A DNA stretch of 64,000 nt from Pempheris klunzingeri. Taxonomy: Eukaryota; Chordata; Actinopteri; Acropomatiformes; Pempheridae. The stretch's first letter is position 1; each line of letters starts with the position of its first letter. Positions 49,301 to 57,690 of this stretch are shown one piece after another. The position numbers and the translations under genes were made by a program. Below the pieces are notes generated by a model. It saw only the letters and a list, made by a program, of their open reading frames with translations. It was not told the origin of the DNA and made no database searches. Location of the stretch: contig NC_092031.1 of NCBI RefSeq assembly GCF_042242105.1, positions 5,850,175 through 5,914,174 on the forward strand. Reading direction: 5' to 3'.

Positions 49301-50612
49301 TCCTCTTCTGATAAACAAATAATCATTTTAGCACTAACGAACACTTAGCCGTGCCCATAAACATTATGAGTAAGTAGTAGTAATCCTTTGTCTTTCTGAA
49401 ACAGACTGTAAACCTTGGCATTCCCTTTCACCCTGTGCAAGTAGTTACAAGTAGGTAAGACAGTAAGTAAAGTAAGATGCCAGACATTTTAATTTTCTTC
49501 CACAGAGCGGCAGCAGATCCTAAAGGGGGTCCAGAACATTGTGGTTAAAGCGGCATGTCGACGCTCCAAAGCCCTGGAGGTGGACGCCTTGCGGTTACCC
49601 CCTCCGCCCTCTCCCCTGGACCCCAAGAAGCAGAAGAGCAGCCTCTCTTTGAGTGAAGCACCTCCTAGAGGCCTGCCAATGCGGCGCGGCAGGCAGCCTA
49701 GCCCTGAGCTCAGACACGCCACCTCGGACGATAACCTGTCCAGCAGCACAGGTGAGGGGCCCGGCCTGCAAGTGACCTGGACGCGCCCACGCAACCGCCA
49801 GGTCACAACCAAGAACCAAACGCCCCGCGAGGTGGACTTTGAGGCTCGCCGCAAGAAGAGGCGATCACGCTCTTTCGAGGTCACTGGTCAAGCAGTGAGT
49901 ACATTTTGCATGTACAGTATTATTATTGTAACATTTCTTAGTACTTCCTCAGGAGACACTGATATATTTATATTATCACCGCTTGTCTGTTAAAGCTGCA
50001 TTTAGTAACTTATTGATAACTTACACTTCCAACAGAAACAGGTAAAACTGGGCATTTACATGCCCTTCAGCCTGGTTTTCCCTGGTGTTACGGTGTCTCA
50101 TAATATGTTTGTGAGCCATGAACGCACATAACATTTATCACAGGACTAAGCAGCGCCTCATTCGATTGTGGTTGGGCTTTGAACTTTGGATGTAATCATT
50201 GCTTCCTCTTCTGGCCTTCAGCTGCCTCAAACCAAGACAACCGTAGCTCAGAGGTTCCGTCCTCTGGACAGCACATCAGACCCCCATCTCCACAATAACG
50301 GTCAGGCTCCCATGCTCCGCCCCCAGTACAGAGGGGTCCCCCCTCTCGCCAAAGTCAGGGCACCCCACATCAGCCATCAAACAGGTAAACCTCTGCCACT
50401 GTCAGCGTAGACTAAAAGATGTTCCTCTGTAACGATCTTTTCATTCATTGTGCTTTCTTCTGTTATCTCCTCGTCTCTCCACAGGCTCAAATGCAGAGTT
50501 GTCCACAGCCTACCTGAGTAACCTGAAGCGAGGGCCCCAGCTGCGGCAGCCTCAGCCCCTCCTCTACATCACCACCACAGGCACCGGGAGCCAACGCACA
50601 CGCAGACACTGA
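17887..50612 (+). CDS. kif19: Kinesin-like protein KIF19, complete, 20 coding exons
   Basis: Exons: 17887-17925, 19629-19709, 38412-38522, 38624-38711, 39321-39457, 42797-42922, 43033-43227, 45374-45520, 45634-45756, 46001-46157, 46293-46467, 46830-47028, 47196-47466, 47711-47835, 47931-48094, 48202-48307, 48824-48947, 49506-49894, 50222-50384, 50485-50612 (TGA). All are GT-AG with consistent phase and encode 1015 aa, close to human KIF19 (998). The motor domain spans about residues 11-349: P-loop GPTGCGKT 104-111, switch I NQTSSRSH 214-221, switch II DLAGSE 250-255, and [11 protein letters not shown] near the end. A neck/coiled coil follows (about 350-395), then further coiled-coil segments ([33 protein letters not shown]). 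The low-complexity tail has SEDNLSSST-like and basic [13 protein letters not shown] motifs typical of KIF19. In the family this kinesin-8 relative walks to the plus end and depolymerises microtubules at motile-cilium tips, limiting cilium length. The start MKDTGESKD matches the family N-terminus. Confidence 0.96.
17926..19628. other. kif19 intron 1
   Basis: Intron between the 13-codon start exon and the exon encoding [13 protein letters not shown]. It contains a poly-A run near 18419-18434 and no other recognised element. Confidence 0.75.
19739..19774. repeat. (TG)18 microsatellite beside the kif19 exon 2 donor
   Basis: Uninterrupted TG run that begins 30 bases after the splice donor at 19710. 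Confidence 0.95.
22914..23345 (+). mobile_element. Old MITE ('GGGCTGAACGAT' family) interrupted by a Rex3 fragment
   Basis: It starts with GGGGCTGAACGATAAAAACA and ends with GCGATTTGGATATTGCACTT then GGCCATACTGCAATTTCAAT. These are the two halves of a common fish non-autonomous element as I remember it. Between them lies a Rex3-like tail (22985-23088), suggesting a later insertion. The limits are approximate. Confidence 0.45.
22985..23088 (+). mobile_element. Rex3-like (RTE clade) LINE 3' end
   Basis: The segment CAGCTGGGATTGGCTCCAGC, then the CCCCCCACGACCC region and AAGGATAAGTGATATAGA, ends in three to four GATG/TGGA units (ATGGATGGATGGATGG). This is the known short 3' UTR and GATG tail of Rex3 retrotransposons. 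The copy is heavily 5'-truncated to about 100 bases and carries no usable coding region. Confidence 0.7.
25335..25377. repeat. (CA)n microsatellite
   Basis: About 21 uninterrupted CA units in kif19 intron 2. Confidence 0.95.
27549..27573. repeat. (CTT)n trinucleotide repeat
   Basis: Short CTT/TTC array in kif19 intron 2. The reverse strand would read as poly-lysine codons, which explains a spurious K-rich open frame there. Confidence 0.85.
29042..29833. mobile_element. Foldback element: long near-perfect inverted repeat
   Basis: The left arm (about 29045-29392) and right arm (about 29529-29815) are reverse complements, with a loop of about 136 bases. In the inner 140 bases I count four mismatches, all transitions, or about 97% identity. 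The arms differ by an 84-base stretch present only on the left (about 29164-29247) and by small extra pieces on the right. Arm content includes GGGCGGG, GCGCGTTCCTATTGGCTG (a CCAAT-like box) and CCGGAGG. The 9-base sequence TGCTATGAA occurs at 29033-29041 and again at 29834-29842, a candidate target-site duplication. No open frame of note is present, so it is non-autonomous. The transposon superfamily is not recognised. Such a structure would form a strong hairpin in RNA or single-stranded DNA. Confidence 0.8.
31985..32318 (+). mobile_element. MITE, 'CGATTAATCGTTGCAGCCCTA' family
   Basis: It contains the family landmarks in order: a degenerate CAATAATCTGTTGATGATTT start, CCCAAAGCCCAAGATGACGT, CACAGAGGAGTAAAGAAACC, CAATTAATCGATTACCAAAA, and the terminal ATTAATCGTTGCAGCCCTAG. 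This is a very common fish non-autonomous DNA transposon, recognised from memory. Decayed relatives lie at about 6140-6432, 34150-34525 and 49065-49330, with a terminal fragment at about 47598-47642. Confidence 0.7.
34150..34525 (+). repeat. Two adjoining degenerate copies of the GTTGCAG MITE family
   Basis: The run AAAATGTCAGTAAATTG..CCAAAGATATTTAATTTACT..GAGCTGGAACCAGTGAATTG occurs first. A second, more decayed run of the same order follows from about 34330 (CAGTCCAAAATCCAAACACA..GATTGATTATTAAATTGATT..TTGTTGTTGCATCTCTG). This looks like a head-to-tail pair. Confidence 0.5.
39458..42796. other. kif19 intron 5, with a dispersed repeat
   Basis: Intron between exons ending SMSYLE and starting [10 protein letters not shown]. 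The only recognised element is a plus-strand copy of the TCTCAACAACTATT repeat at about 41755-42130. Confidence 0.75.
41755..42130 (+). repeat. Dispersed fish repeat, 'TCTCAACAACTATTGGATGG' family
   Basis: It carries AATATCTCAACAACTATTAG, GATGGATTGCCATGAACTTT, CTACCAGGTCAAAATTG, TGTTAGCATGCTAACG, AAACTGAGATGGTGAACG and TTTAGCTCAAAGCAACATTG in that order. This is the most complete of three copies in the window. It is known to me as an abundant perciform interspersed repeat of uncertain class. Confidence 0.65.
43698..43910. mobile_element. MITE with CAGTGGTGGAAAGTA ends
   Basis: The left end reads CACTGGTGGAAAGTACTG, with internal CTTCCACTCCACTGCATTTA and TTATTTGACATACTT. The right part shows CAGTGGTGGTAAGTAA and the inverted end TTACTTTTTCTACTACTGG. 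These are hallmarks of a widespread fish hAT-like non-autonomous element. The internal duplicated end suggests two overlapping copies. Confidence 0.6.
45195..45345 (+). repeat. tRNA-like SINE remnant
   Basis: It contains CAGAAGGTCGCTGGTTCAAG, where GGTTCAAGTC is a good RNA polymerase III B-box. Next come CCTTTGTTGCATGTTATTCT and a CTCTCTCTCTCCTC stretch with CATTTCCTATCAGCTGTC, the typical body of an abundant fish tRNA-derived SINE. The A-box half is poor, so this is probably not active. Confidence 0.5.
47598..47642 (-). repeat. Terminal fragment of the GTTGCAG MITE family
   Basis: GATTAATCAATAATGAAAAT followed by AATCACTAGTTGCAGCC is one end of the MITE family seen at 31985-32318. It lies in the intron before the kif19 exon at 47711. 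Confidence 0.45.
48308..48823. other. kif19 intron
   Basis: Intron of about 516 bases in the tail region of kif19. I see nothing distinctive in it. Confidence 0.75.
49065..49330 (+). repeat. Decayed copy of the GTTGCAG MITE family
   Basis: It begins GCAGGGCTGCATACTAAAGA, contains GTCCCAAAGGCCACGGTGAA and GGCTTCTAACTGCTTATTTT, and ends near AAACAAATAATCATTTTAGC. These are the family landmarks in order but strongly diverged. Confidence 0.45.
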
Positions 50613-51620
50613 GCCGTTTCTCCTCATCTGTCTTCAACACCAGCACTAACACCCAAACCAGCTGAGCTGCAAGGGCGACCGTTTCAAACTGGAGAAATGG
50701 GAACACCCAAACCCACCCCCAACCCCATTAAGATGAACTATTAACACCCCAAGATGGTGAGCCAGTAAGACGGAGACCAACCGCACAGTAGCACAGTAGA
50801 TACGTCCACACAGGTCTCCTCTGCGCTCTGTTGTGGACACTGAGCGATGGCGCTGGCAGGCTTTGAGACCGACAAGCCTACAGACGCTACAGATTGCGGG
50901 GCATACCCAGTGCATGTTCTGTTCTGTCAAGTGTTCCCACTTTAGCTTGCTGTCGTGCTGAATTATGTGTTATCATCAAGTCAGGATGGTGTCAAGCTCA
51001 CTGTGAATGCAGCACTGTGCTAATTTTGTGCATTAAAAGAATATACGGTTTGGTAATCGTCAGTGCTTTTTGTGAAGGCCAGAAACAGAAACATCAAGCT
51101 AATGGTGGTTGTTAATGGGGCTGAAACTCATAGTAATGATATAAATGAGAATTGTGGGAATAGACTTCATTAGACACAGGATAAAAAAGACTGAAAGGAT
51201 ATTAGTCTAATGGCAATGTAAAAACTGTTTCATGAAAAAATGAAACGGCCTACTGTCAAATTGTTTCAACATCAGATTTCCATGTAGTGAAGTTTCACAC
51301 TAATATTTGAGTTAAAAATATCATCTTGATTGTCGTGCACTTCTGGATTCAATGTTGTACTTCTGACACGCCCCAGGTCTATGCCTTTTCTTACCCACAC
51401 TGGACCGTTAAATGTCTGTTTGTGTAGATGTATAGTACGACAAGTTGCTTTTCCAGATTAGTTGGCTGTATTTTTAATGAATTATTTAACTGTTGCCTTT
51501 ACTTTCATGTTGTGCTCATTGACATTGCTGTCATAATTACTACTTTCTATGCTTTATTTTGTACTTTTTTTTAATTGTAATTTCTACCCAAATAAATCCA
51601 AATGATACAAGGGTAACAGT
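50613..51620 (+). other. kif19 3' UTR
   Basis: Non-coding sequence after TGA 50610-50612, AT-rich towards its end. It runs to the AATAAA at 51591-51596, which is followed within about 30 bases by a T-rich run. Confidence 0.65.
51591..51596 (+). terminator. Candidate kif19 polyadenylation signal AATAAA
   Basis: Canonical hexamer in CCAAATAAATCC, about 980 bases after the stop, followed by a T-rich stretch near 51625-51639. An earlier ATTAAA lies near 51033. Confidence 0.6.
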
Positions 51621-51639
51621 TGCTTTTTTTTTTTTTTTA

Positions 51640-52849
51640 CATTGCAAGCACACAGTTTACTAGCTGCAATGAAAGACAGTCAACTGTCACCAATGAACTG
51701 CGTGTCAAGTCGTGTGAGTGAATGAGAGAGAAAAAGTGCCAGTTCGTAAGCTCATTTTCCGGTCATTCTATTTCACATTATTACACATTGGGAAATTTTC
51801 ATTTTAGGTAATTATTGAGTTGTAGAAAATGTGACTGACAAGCAGCTGCATCGGGGTTCAAACCAATACATGAATCAGTGCATTGATGACTTTCATTGAC
51901 ATTGTTTTCAGAACAGTCTGGGACCAGCGCTTAGGAATGAAATACTTAATACTTAATGTGCAGGGAGTTTTCTTCTACTGCTTTCTAATGAGTGGATTTG
52001 TAATATTCTGAAATGTCCAGTAGATGGTGCACAGTAGTCACATTTGGGCAGAAGATAATTGAACTATCCAGCATTAAAGTCACAGTACTCCACCTCATGG
52101 AGGATGGCTCCTAAAACAGATACTGGACAAGTCAACTTTGTGTCATTTTACATTTATAATAACTATCTTTTTGTAAAAATATATTTTTTTATTATGACTT
52201 AAACATTTTTCTTGTGCTATTTTCTTTCCTATAATTCGACTACACCTAAGGTTTATTATGTAGGCAGTTTTCATAAAACACAGATAACTTTTGGGTGAAA
52301 AACCATTATTTTAAACCATTACTACCATTATTATAAAACGCTCCATAAACCATAGACATGTAATACGCAATGAAAGCTCAAAATCCATTGATTAGTAGTC
52401 ATATGTCAAAACTCTGACAAGATAAAGCAACGCTCCAAATAATGTATATAATATAAATACAAAATACAGGTTGAAAAAAAAAAGTTTCAGGTCTGCATTA
52501 GAACATTAATGAAGGGAACAATTCACTACTGGTTTATGCTCTGACTTTGAAGCAACTATGTGTCTTATAATAAGTAAGATTGAGAGGAGAAATGGGGCCA
52601 AGTAAGAGTATTGAAGCTCTACCTAAAACCTCATTAATGCTTGCTGTGGCTGTTGTTCCTGTTTAATCATCTTCGAGTGCATTCGAGGTCTGTTGTCGTG
52701 AGTGGTGTTGGGAGTGCTCTAGCATCAAAAAAAGAATTTAAAAAAATGAAATAATCAGGAAGAAATAATGTGATTTTATGTTGCAGATGTTGATTTCAGT
52801 GAGACTCTGATCAGCATCTACCATCCAACGTTATCAACGCTCCCCAGAG
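51640..52849. other. Intergenic interval kif19 / AP-2-like gene
   Basis: AT-rich, with no coding signal. A CTCF-like core (CCAGTAGATGGTGC, 13 of 14 matches to CCASYAGRKGGCRS) lies at 52017-52030. Confidence 0.7.
52017..52030 (+). promoter_or_regulatory. CTCF-like motif between kif19 and the AP-2-like gene
   Basis: CCAGTAGATGGTGC fits the CTCF core at 13 of 14 positions. It has the same orientation as the motif at 17006-17019 and likewise sits in an intergenic gap. Motif match only. Confidence 0.35.
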
Positions 52850-53240
52850 AGGGTGGTGCAATGAAGGGGAAGACACAGACGGAAGTACCGCCCCCTTCTT
52901 TCTCCTGACAGCCCTCTTGTCCAATGACGAATCGCATTGTGCGTGATTGACACGTCAACCGGCCAACGAGCAGTGGGATTACGGCTCTCGGGCGGTAGTG
53001 TACGTACAGCTGATTTGCAACCCGCCGAAGCAACAGCAGAGAAGGAGGAAAAATGTCGCTGCTTTCGACGAGGACCGTTCTAGGATCAGTGTCCTTTTAG
53101 GAAAAACCAGACGGTAATTCGGTGAGTGGGACAGCCGTCACTAGTTGCATCCAAGGTTAGCGGTCTATTTCGGTCTGTCCCGTTCAGAAACGCCGCCGTC
53201 CGCTGCGGTTTTTAGTCCGTTTCGGGCCGCTTCAGGCCTG
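52850..53240 (+). promoter_or_regulatory. CpG-rich promoter and 5' non-coding exon of the AP-2-like gene
   Basis: A CpG-rich block in AT-rich surroundings, with CCAAT-like TGTCCAATGACG at about 52918-52929 and many CG dinucleotides. It is followed by a strong donor TTCG|GTGAGT at 53121/53122. An acceptor CTTTGTCTTTCAG ending at 55463 could begin a second 5' non-coding exon (about 55464-55653, donor GTAACC) before the start-codon exon. The transcription start is not defined. Confidence 0.55.
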
Positions 53241-53663
53241 CTGTGATGTTACAAGAAGCGGGCAACGGCTGGCAGCCATGATGAACGTTTGTTAGGATAA
53301 ATGAAGCACTGTTGACATGTTTTATATCGCGACTTTGTAGCTTAAAATCCGCGTTTCTTTGTCCAAATGTACCACTAAGGCAGCATGAATGTCTCCTATA
53401 TGTCAGGTTTAAAGGTGAAGGTGCTTGTTTTGGAGGTTATTTCCTGAAGTGATTAGTTTGCACATCGGAGCTGCAAACTCACTCACTCACTGAGCGCGAG
53501 ACTCAAATCGTGTTTTAACACGCGCTCTTGTGCACCACATGTGTCCCCCAGCTTTTAAAAAGTTAAACAGAGCTGAAGTATTCTGTGGACACTTGGACAG
53601 ACGCTGCACGGTTGCTGGAGCAGAAATGGAGAGCTGTCCTCCTGTTAGTCTAGTGGTCCATTC

Positions 53664-53690
53664 ACAGACAGACAGACAGACAGACAGACA
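53664..53690. repeat. (ACAG)n tetranucleotide repeat
   Basis: About six to seven tandem CAGA units in the first intron of the AP-2-like gene. Confidence 0.9.
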
Positions 53691-54254
53691 TCGATACACA
53701 AAACTGTGACTTTCAGCCTTTTTTTTTATAAGAATTAACATCAGCACACAATAATCAGCCTTTCCTTTCCTTTGCTTCCTTATGAAGCTGTGCGTAATGC
53801 ACCTGGATGGGTTTGCGCCATGACGCACAAAGCGAACTACAGTCCTGTCTGTCTTTCCAAACTGTGAATAAAAGTAAAACTGTAATAAAATATAAAGCTA
53901 AGCAGGCAAAAGCACCTGGAGAGTTTGATGCTTGGCCTGCAGTCTCCTTGTGTCCCAGACCTCCAAGCACATACCCACAGTTATGTAGGTTCAATGCCTT
54001 TAACAGGATTCCTTTTTTTCAGGTTTCACTGAATCCCTCTATTTTATGCAGAACAGCACAGTTTAAGGCCTCTACCTTTTTTTGTAAAAGCAGATAAGAC
54101 AGAATACAGTTATACTCTTAAAAAACGGTTAGTTTTTCCATCTGTCTCATTTTGTATATAACGACAAAATGGCACAAAGGACAATCTTGTTTATGATGAT
54201 TAATTAATATTTTGTTCTTTTTAGCTACATATTTCCTGCAGTGACAAACTAAAG

Positions 54255-55045
54255 GTAAAGATAAGCTAAGATCTTCCTTTATTAGTCCCACGGTGGGAAC
54301 ATTCACAGTTACAGCAGCAAGTGAGCAAAAGCAAAAGAAGAAGAAATAAATGATACACATAAAAAAGTATGTACAATTCAAACAAGATAAGGTATAAGAA
54401 TAGGGACAATGTACACGGGGAATATAAAAAATGTTGCACTTGAAGTGAGGTTGTTGTGAATAAATATATTGCACAGTTGGTGTACATTATACTGCTGTTT
54501 TGGTGCAGTGTTGTCTACTGGGTCTGCTGGTTGTAGAGTCTGACAGCTGCCGGAAGGAAGGACCTGCGACATCGCTCCTTCACACACTGAGGGTGGAGGA
54601 GTCTGTCGCTGAAGGAGCTCTTCAGTGCTGTCAGAGTATCTTTCATGGAGTGGGAGTCGTTCTGTCTCATGGATGATAGCTTTGCCATCATTTTCCACAC
54701 CTCCACTGGGTCAAGGGGGCGACCCAGGACAGAGCTGGCCTTCTTAATGACTTTGTCCAGTCTCTTCCTGTCCACAGCTGTGATGCTGCTCCCCCAGCAG
54801 ACCACTCTATATAAGATGGCTGATGCCACACAGAGTCATAGGAGGTCTTAAGCAGATAGTCTGCTCTGCCCTTTCTTGTAAAGTGCGTTTGAGTTCTCAG
54901 TCCAGTCCAGTTTATTGTTTAGGTGAACACCCAGGTGTCACCATCTCCATGTCCGCTCCCCAGATGCTCACAGGTGTTGGGGGGGCGTGTGTGTGGAAAT
55001 CGAGTTGTAGGAGAAGTCAATGTAGAGGGTGAAGAGCCCCGTTAA
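54255..55045 (-). mobile_element. 5'-truncated LINE (L2/CR1/Rex-like) 3' end
   Basis: On the minus strand, 54829-54515 encodes the C-terminal end of a fish non-LTR retrotransposon polyprotein. Motifs include YRVVCWGSSIT, DRKRLDKVIKKASSVLG, SFSDRLLHPQC and RRSFLPAAVRLYN. Upstream on that strand, VHLNNKLDWTENSNALYKKG is in another frame, so at least one frameshift and a deletion separate the blocks. The 3' UTR ends with GTGGGACTAATAAAGGAAGA followed by a short TCTTAGCTTATCTT tail (54255-54290). The copy is fragmentary and dead. Clade assignment is from memory. Confidence 0.8.
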
Positions 55046-55722
55046 TCCTATTATGATTATTCTATGATCTTATTATCTAATTCTTATGTAACTTAATTTC
55101 TGTTTGTATTTAACCCCTGCTTTGCTCGAAGGGGCGCTGGAAGGCTTGAGGGACGCCACAGCAGTCCAGCAAGTCGGTAGCTGCTGTTTATTAAATAGTA
55201 TAAAATATAAAAATGGACAGAGGTCAGACTTTCAGGGACACTTTACCTTTGCTATGTAGAACTTAAGTCCTCTGGAGAGATCAGCAACTCTGACATCAGC
55301 TGTTGCAGTGAGCCTGCTCATGTTTGTCCCACGTAAAGCCAGGTGGCTAAACTCTCAAAAAAGTGAATTTCCACCATATGCACATGAATTTCAGCTCAAA
55401 TTTCCAAAGACATAATTTCTGTTGATCACCATTTGAATCCCTTTCTCTTTCTTTGTCTTTCAGAATGGACCCTCTGCTGCCATGAGTGATTATACACGTC
55501 ATGAAACTGTGCAAAGAAAGTGAAATATAACAGTTTCAATGTAGGAAGTTTTACCTTGATTATAGTGAGAGAGTCAGTTTACATTCCCGTTCTGTCAACT
55601 TTAACTAGTCTAAGAACAGAAGAATATACTGCCACACTGCATGAGCCTCATAGGTAACCTCATCTAATAATTAAGCCTCTTCAGTCTCCTTTCAGCTCCA
55701 AAGGTAGAATTTCAGTGAAGAC

Positions 55723-57478
55723 ATGGACCCATCTACTCGGGTGGTGGGTCTGGATGCCCAGGGGAACATGGTTTTCACAGTGGTAAAACCAGTTATGGGC
55801 ATCTTTCAGGTGTCTTCAGAGCAAACAGAAAGCGTTGCACAAGCAGGCATGGGGATACAGGGTTTATCAGAAAATACACTGATCCTCCCTCAAGCGCAAG
55901 GCCAGGCTCAGCTAGACCAGAACCAGGTGGAAATGCACACCATGCAGCCTCAAATGCAGCCCCAGATGCAGGTTTCTGCCCCAGTCCTGATAGAGGATAT
56001 GCCCCAGCATCAGGATCCGCCACCAAACCCGAGCACAAATTCTACCCAGATGCCTTTTGCAGAGGTGTCGTCACTCCTGGATCCCAACATGAAAGGATCC
56101 AAAGCGCGTAAGTGGTCTGTTGTTTGAAGATAATGTCTTTTGAATGGTCAAACCGTGAAGGCTTTGGGGTTTGGACACAAGTGCTGGTTCCATTTTGGTT
56201 TCAGCTCCAAGTTGGTAAAACATCAGGCTTGAATATGTTAAATCTTCTGCAGGAGCACTGCAGAAAACATTCAGGCTTTAGCTCAGTGGCAAATGTATAA
56301 TCTTGAAGTTCTTGAATCTATTTTTTTCTGTGAAGTTATAAACTTTTGTCCCTTAAAATTGCTGAAAGTTAAACCGTAATAACATAAGTAAATTGGATTT
56401 GAGAAAATTTGATATTCAGATATAATAAAGTGCTATTAAATCCCAACACTGCTGGTGCTGGTTCACCTCCTCCTGTCTCGCTCTCATTTCAGGGAAATAT
56501 CTCATCTCGTATGATGAAATTAAACGGCGCCTGCAGGCCCCAGAGAAGATGTCCCTGCGCTCCCTGGCAGCCTACACTCGGGTCAGCAGAGGCCCGGCCA
56601 GCAAGAAAACCCTCCTGGAGTCACTCAATGTTCTCGGCCTCACGCCAAGCACAACCACCTCTGTATCCTCCTCCTTCTCCAAACTCACTGAAGGTGACAG
56701 AGACGTGTGTTAGTGTGGGAGGGATGTTTAGGTCTGGTAACATGACAAAAAGTGCAAGAAACTAAACTTTGTTTCTATTTGTGTATCTGCTTTAGGCGAC
56801 ACCACAGCTTTATGTGACGATATGAAGGACTTTGCCCATGACTACATCGACTACAGCAACATGGCTAAACAGCTTATCCCCGAGATCAATACAGTTCAGC
56901 ACTGGTCCAAAATTATTGAAACTAAGTATGTACTGCTTGTCCTCATGCTACACATGAGCTTCAAGCCCTGAATAAACAGAGTAATAACGCTCTCTTCTTC
57001 TCTCAGGAACCACCTTGAGGACATGAGAAAATGTTTCAAGGACCCGGTCAACAGCAATGCTTTTGATAACGTCACTCACGGCCTGGGTCTGGGAATGTTG
57101 GACGTTGCACTGGACATGGTCGTTATGGTAATTGAACAGCAGATTCGGATCCTGTCTGGCGCGGCGGCATCTGACCCACCGGACTCTGGTCCGCCAGCGC
57201 GCCGTATCCGCAGGCGCCACCGCAAAACCCGCTCAACTGACAACGAGAAGTCTCACAAGACGTCTGGAGAGGTCAATGAGCAAGGGAAGGTCATTTCAAA
57301 AGGCAAGGGGCGAGGCAGAGCCAGGAAGAAGATAAGGCAGGAAACGGGAGCTGCTGGTCCTGTGGAGACCCATGCAGAACAGTGCAAGCCAGATGATGCA
57401 GAGAGTAATGTCCTGACCCTGGTTTCTGTTGGATATGAGACTGTTTCCAGTGGTCTCAATACGACAGGAACAGTTTGA
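55723..57478 (+). CDS. Divergent AP-2 (TFAP2)-like transcription factor, 395 aa
   Basis: Coding exons: 55723-56107, 56493-56693, 56796-56925 and 57007-57478 (TGA), all GT-AG and phase-consistent. Residues 1-128 form a Q/M/P-rich region (MQPQMQPQMQV) that could act in transactivation. Residues from about 128 to 289 align with the AP-2 core. RKYLISYDEIKRRLQAPEKM corresponds to the family's [30 protein letters not shown] corresponds to LREKLDKIGLNL, and LTEGDTTAL to LVEGEAVHL. VTHGLGLGMLDVAL corresponds to LISHGFGSPAVCAAV, ending in a helix MVVMVIEQQIRIL. The highly conserved basic stretch RRAKSKNGGR is replaced by TRVSRGPASKK. The tail has two basic clusters (RRIRRRHRKTR about 304-314; KGRGRARKKIR about 339-349) that look like nuclear localisation or DNA-contact regions. 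It is too diverged to be called any of tfap2a-e. The role as a nuclear DNA-binding protein is inferred. Confidence 0.85.
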
Positions 57479-57690
57479 CACCTGGTCACATGATAGATCT
57501 GAAGAACCAGTCGTAGTCCCATCCAGATTGGTGGACAGTGAACGGACTCCGGCTCTGCTCCAGCTGAGTTGGGCTGAGCTCCAGGGAAAGAGGTCACAGT
57601 TGTGGTGAGCTCTACAGTTGTGGAAATACAAACACATGAGAAGATTCATACCGCGCTCACATCTGTATGGTCAGTATGTAGCTGGAGCCA

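Larger units (their letters stand above)
53122..55722. other. 5' intron(s) of the AP-2-like gene
   Basis: It contains an (AGAC)n microsatellite at 53664-53690 and a minus-strand LINE 3' fragment at about 54255-55045. Short open frames on the minus strand belong to the LINE or are chance. Confidence 0.65.

Noticed and set aside
49489..49884. 131-codon minus-strand open frame
   Set aside because: Lies opposite the kif19 exon 49506-49894 and shares its GC-rich composition. No family resemblance.
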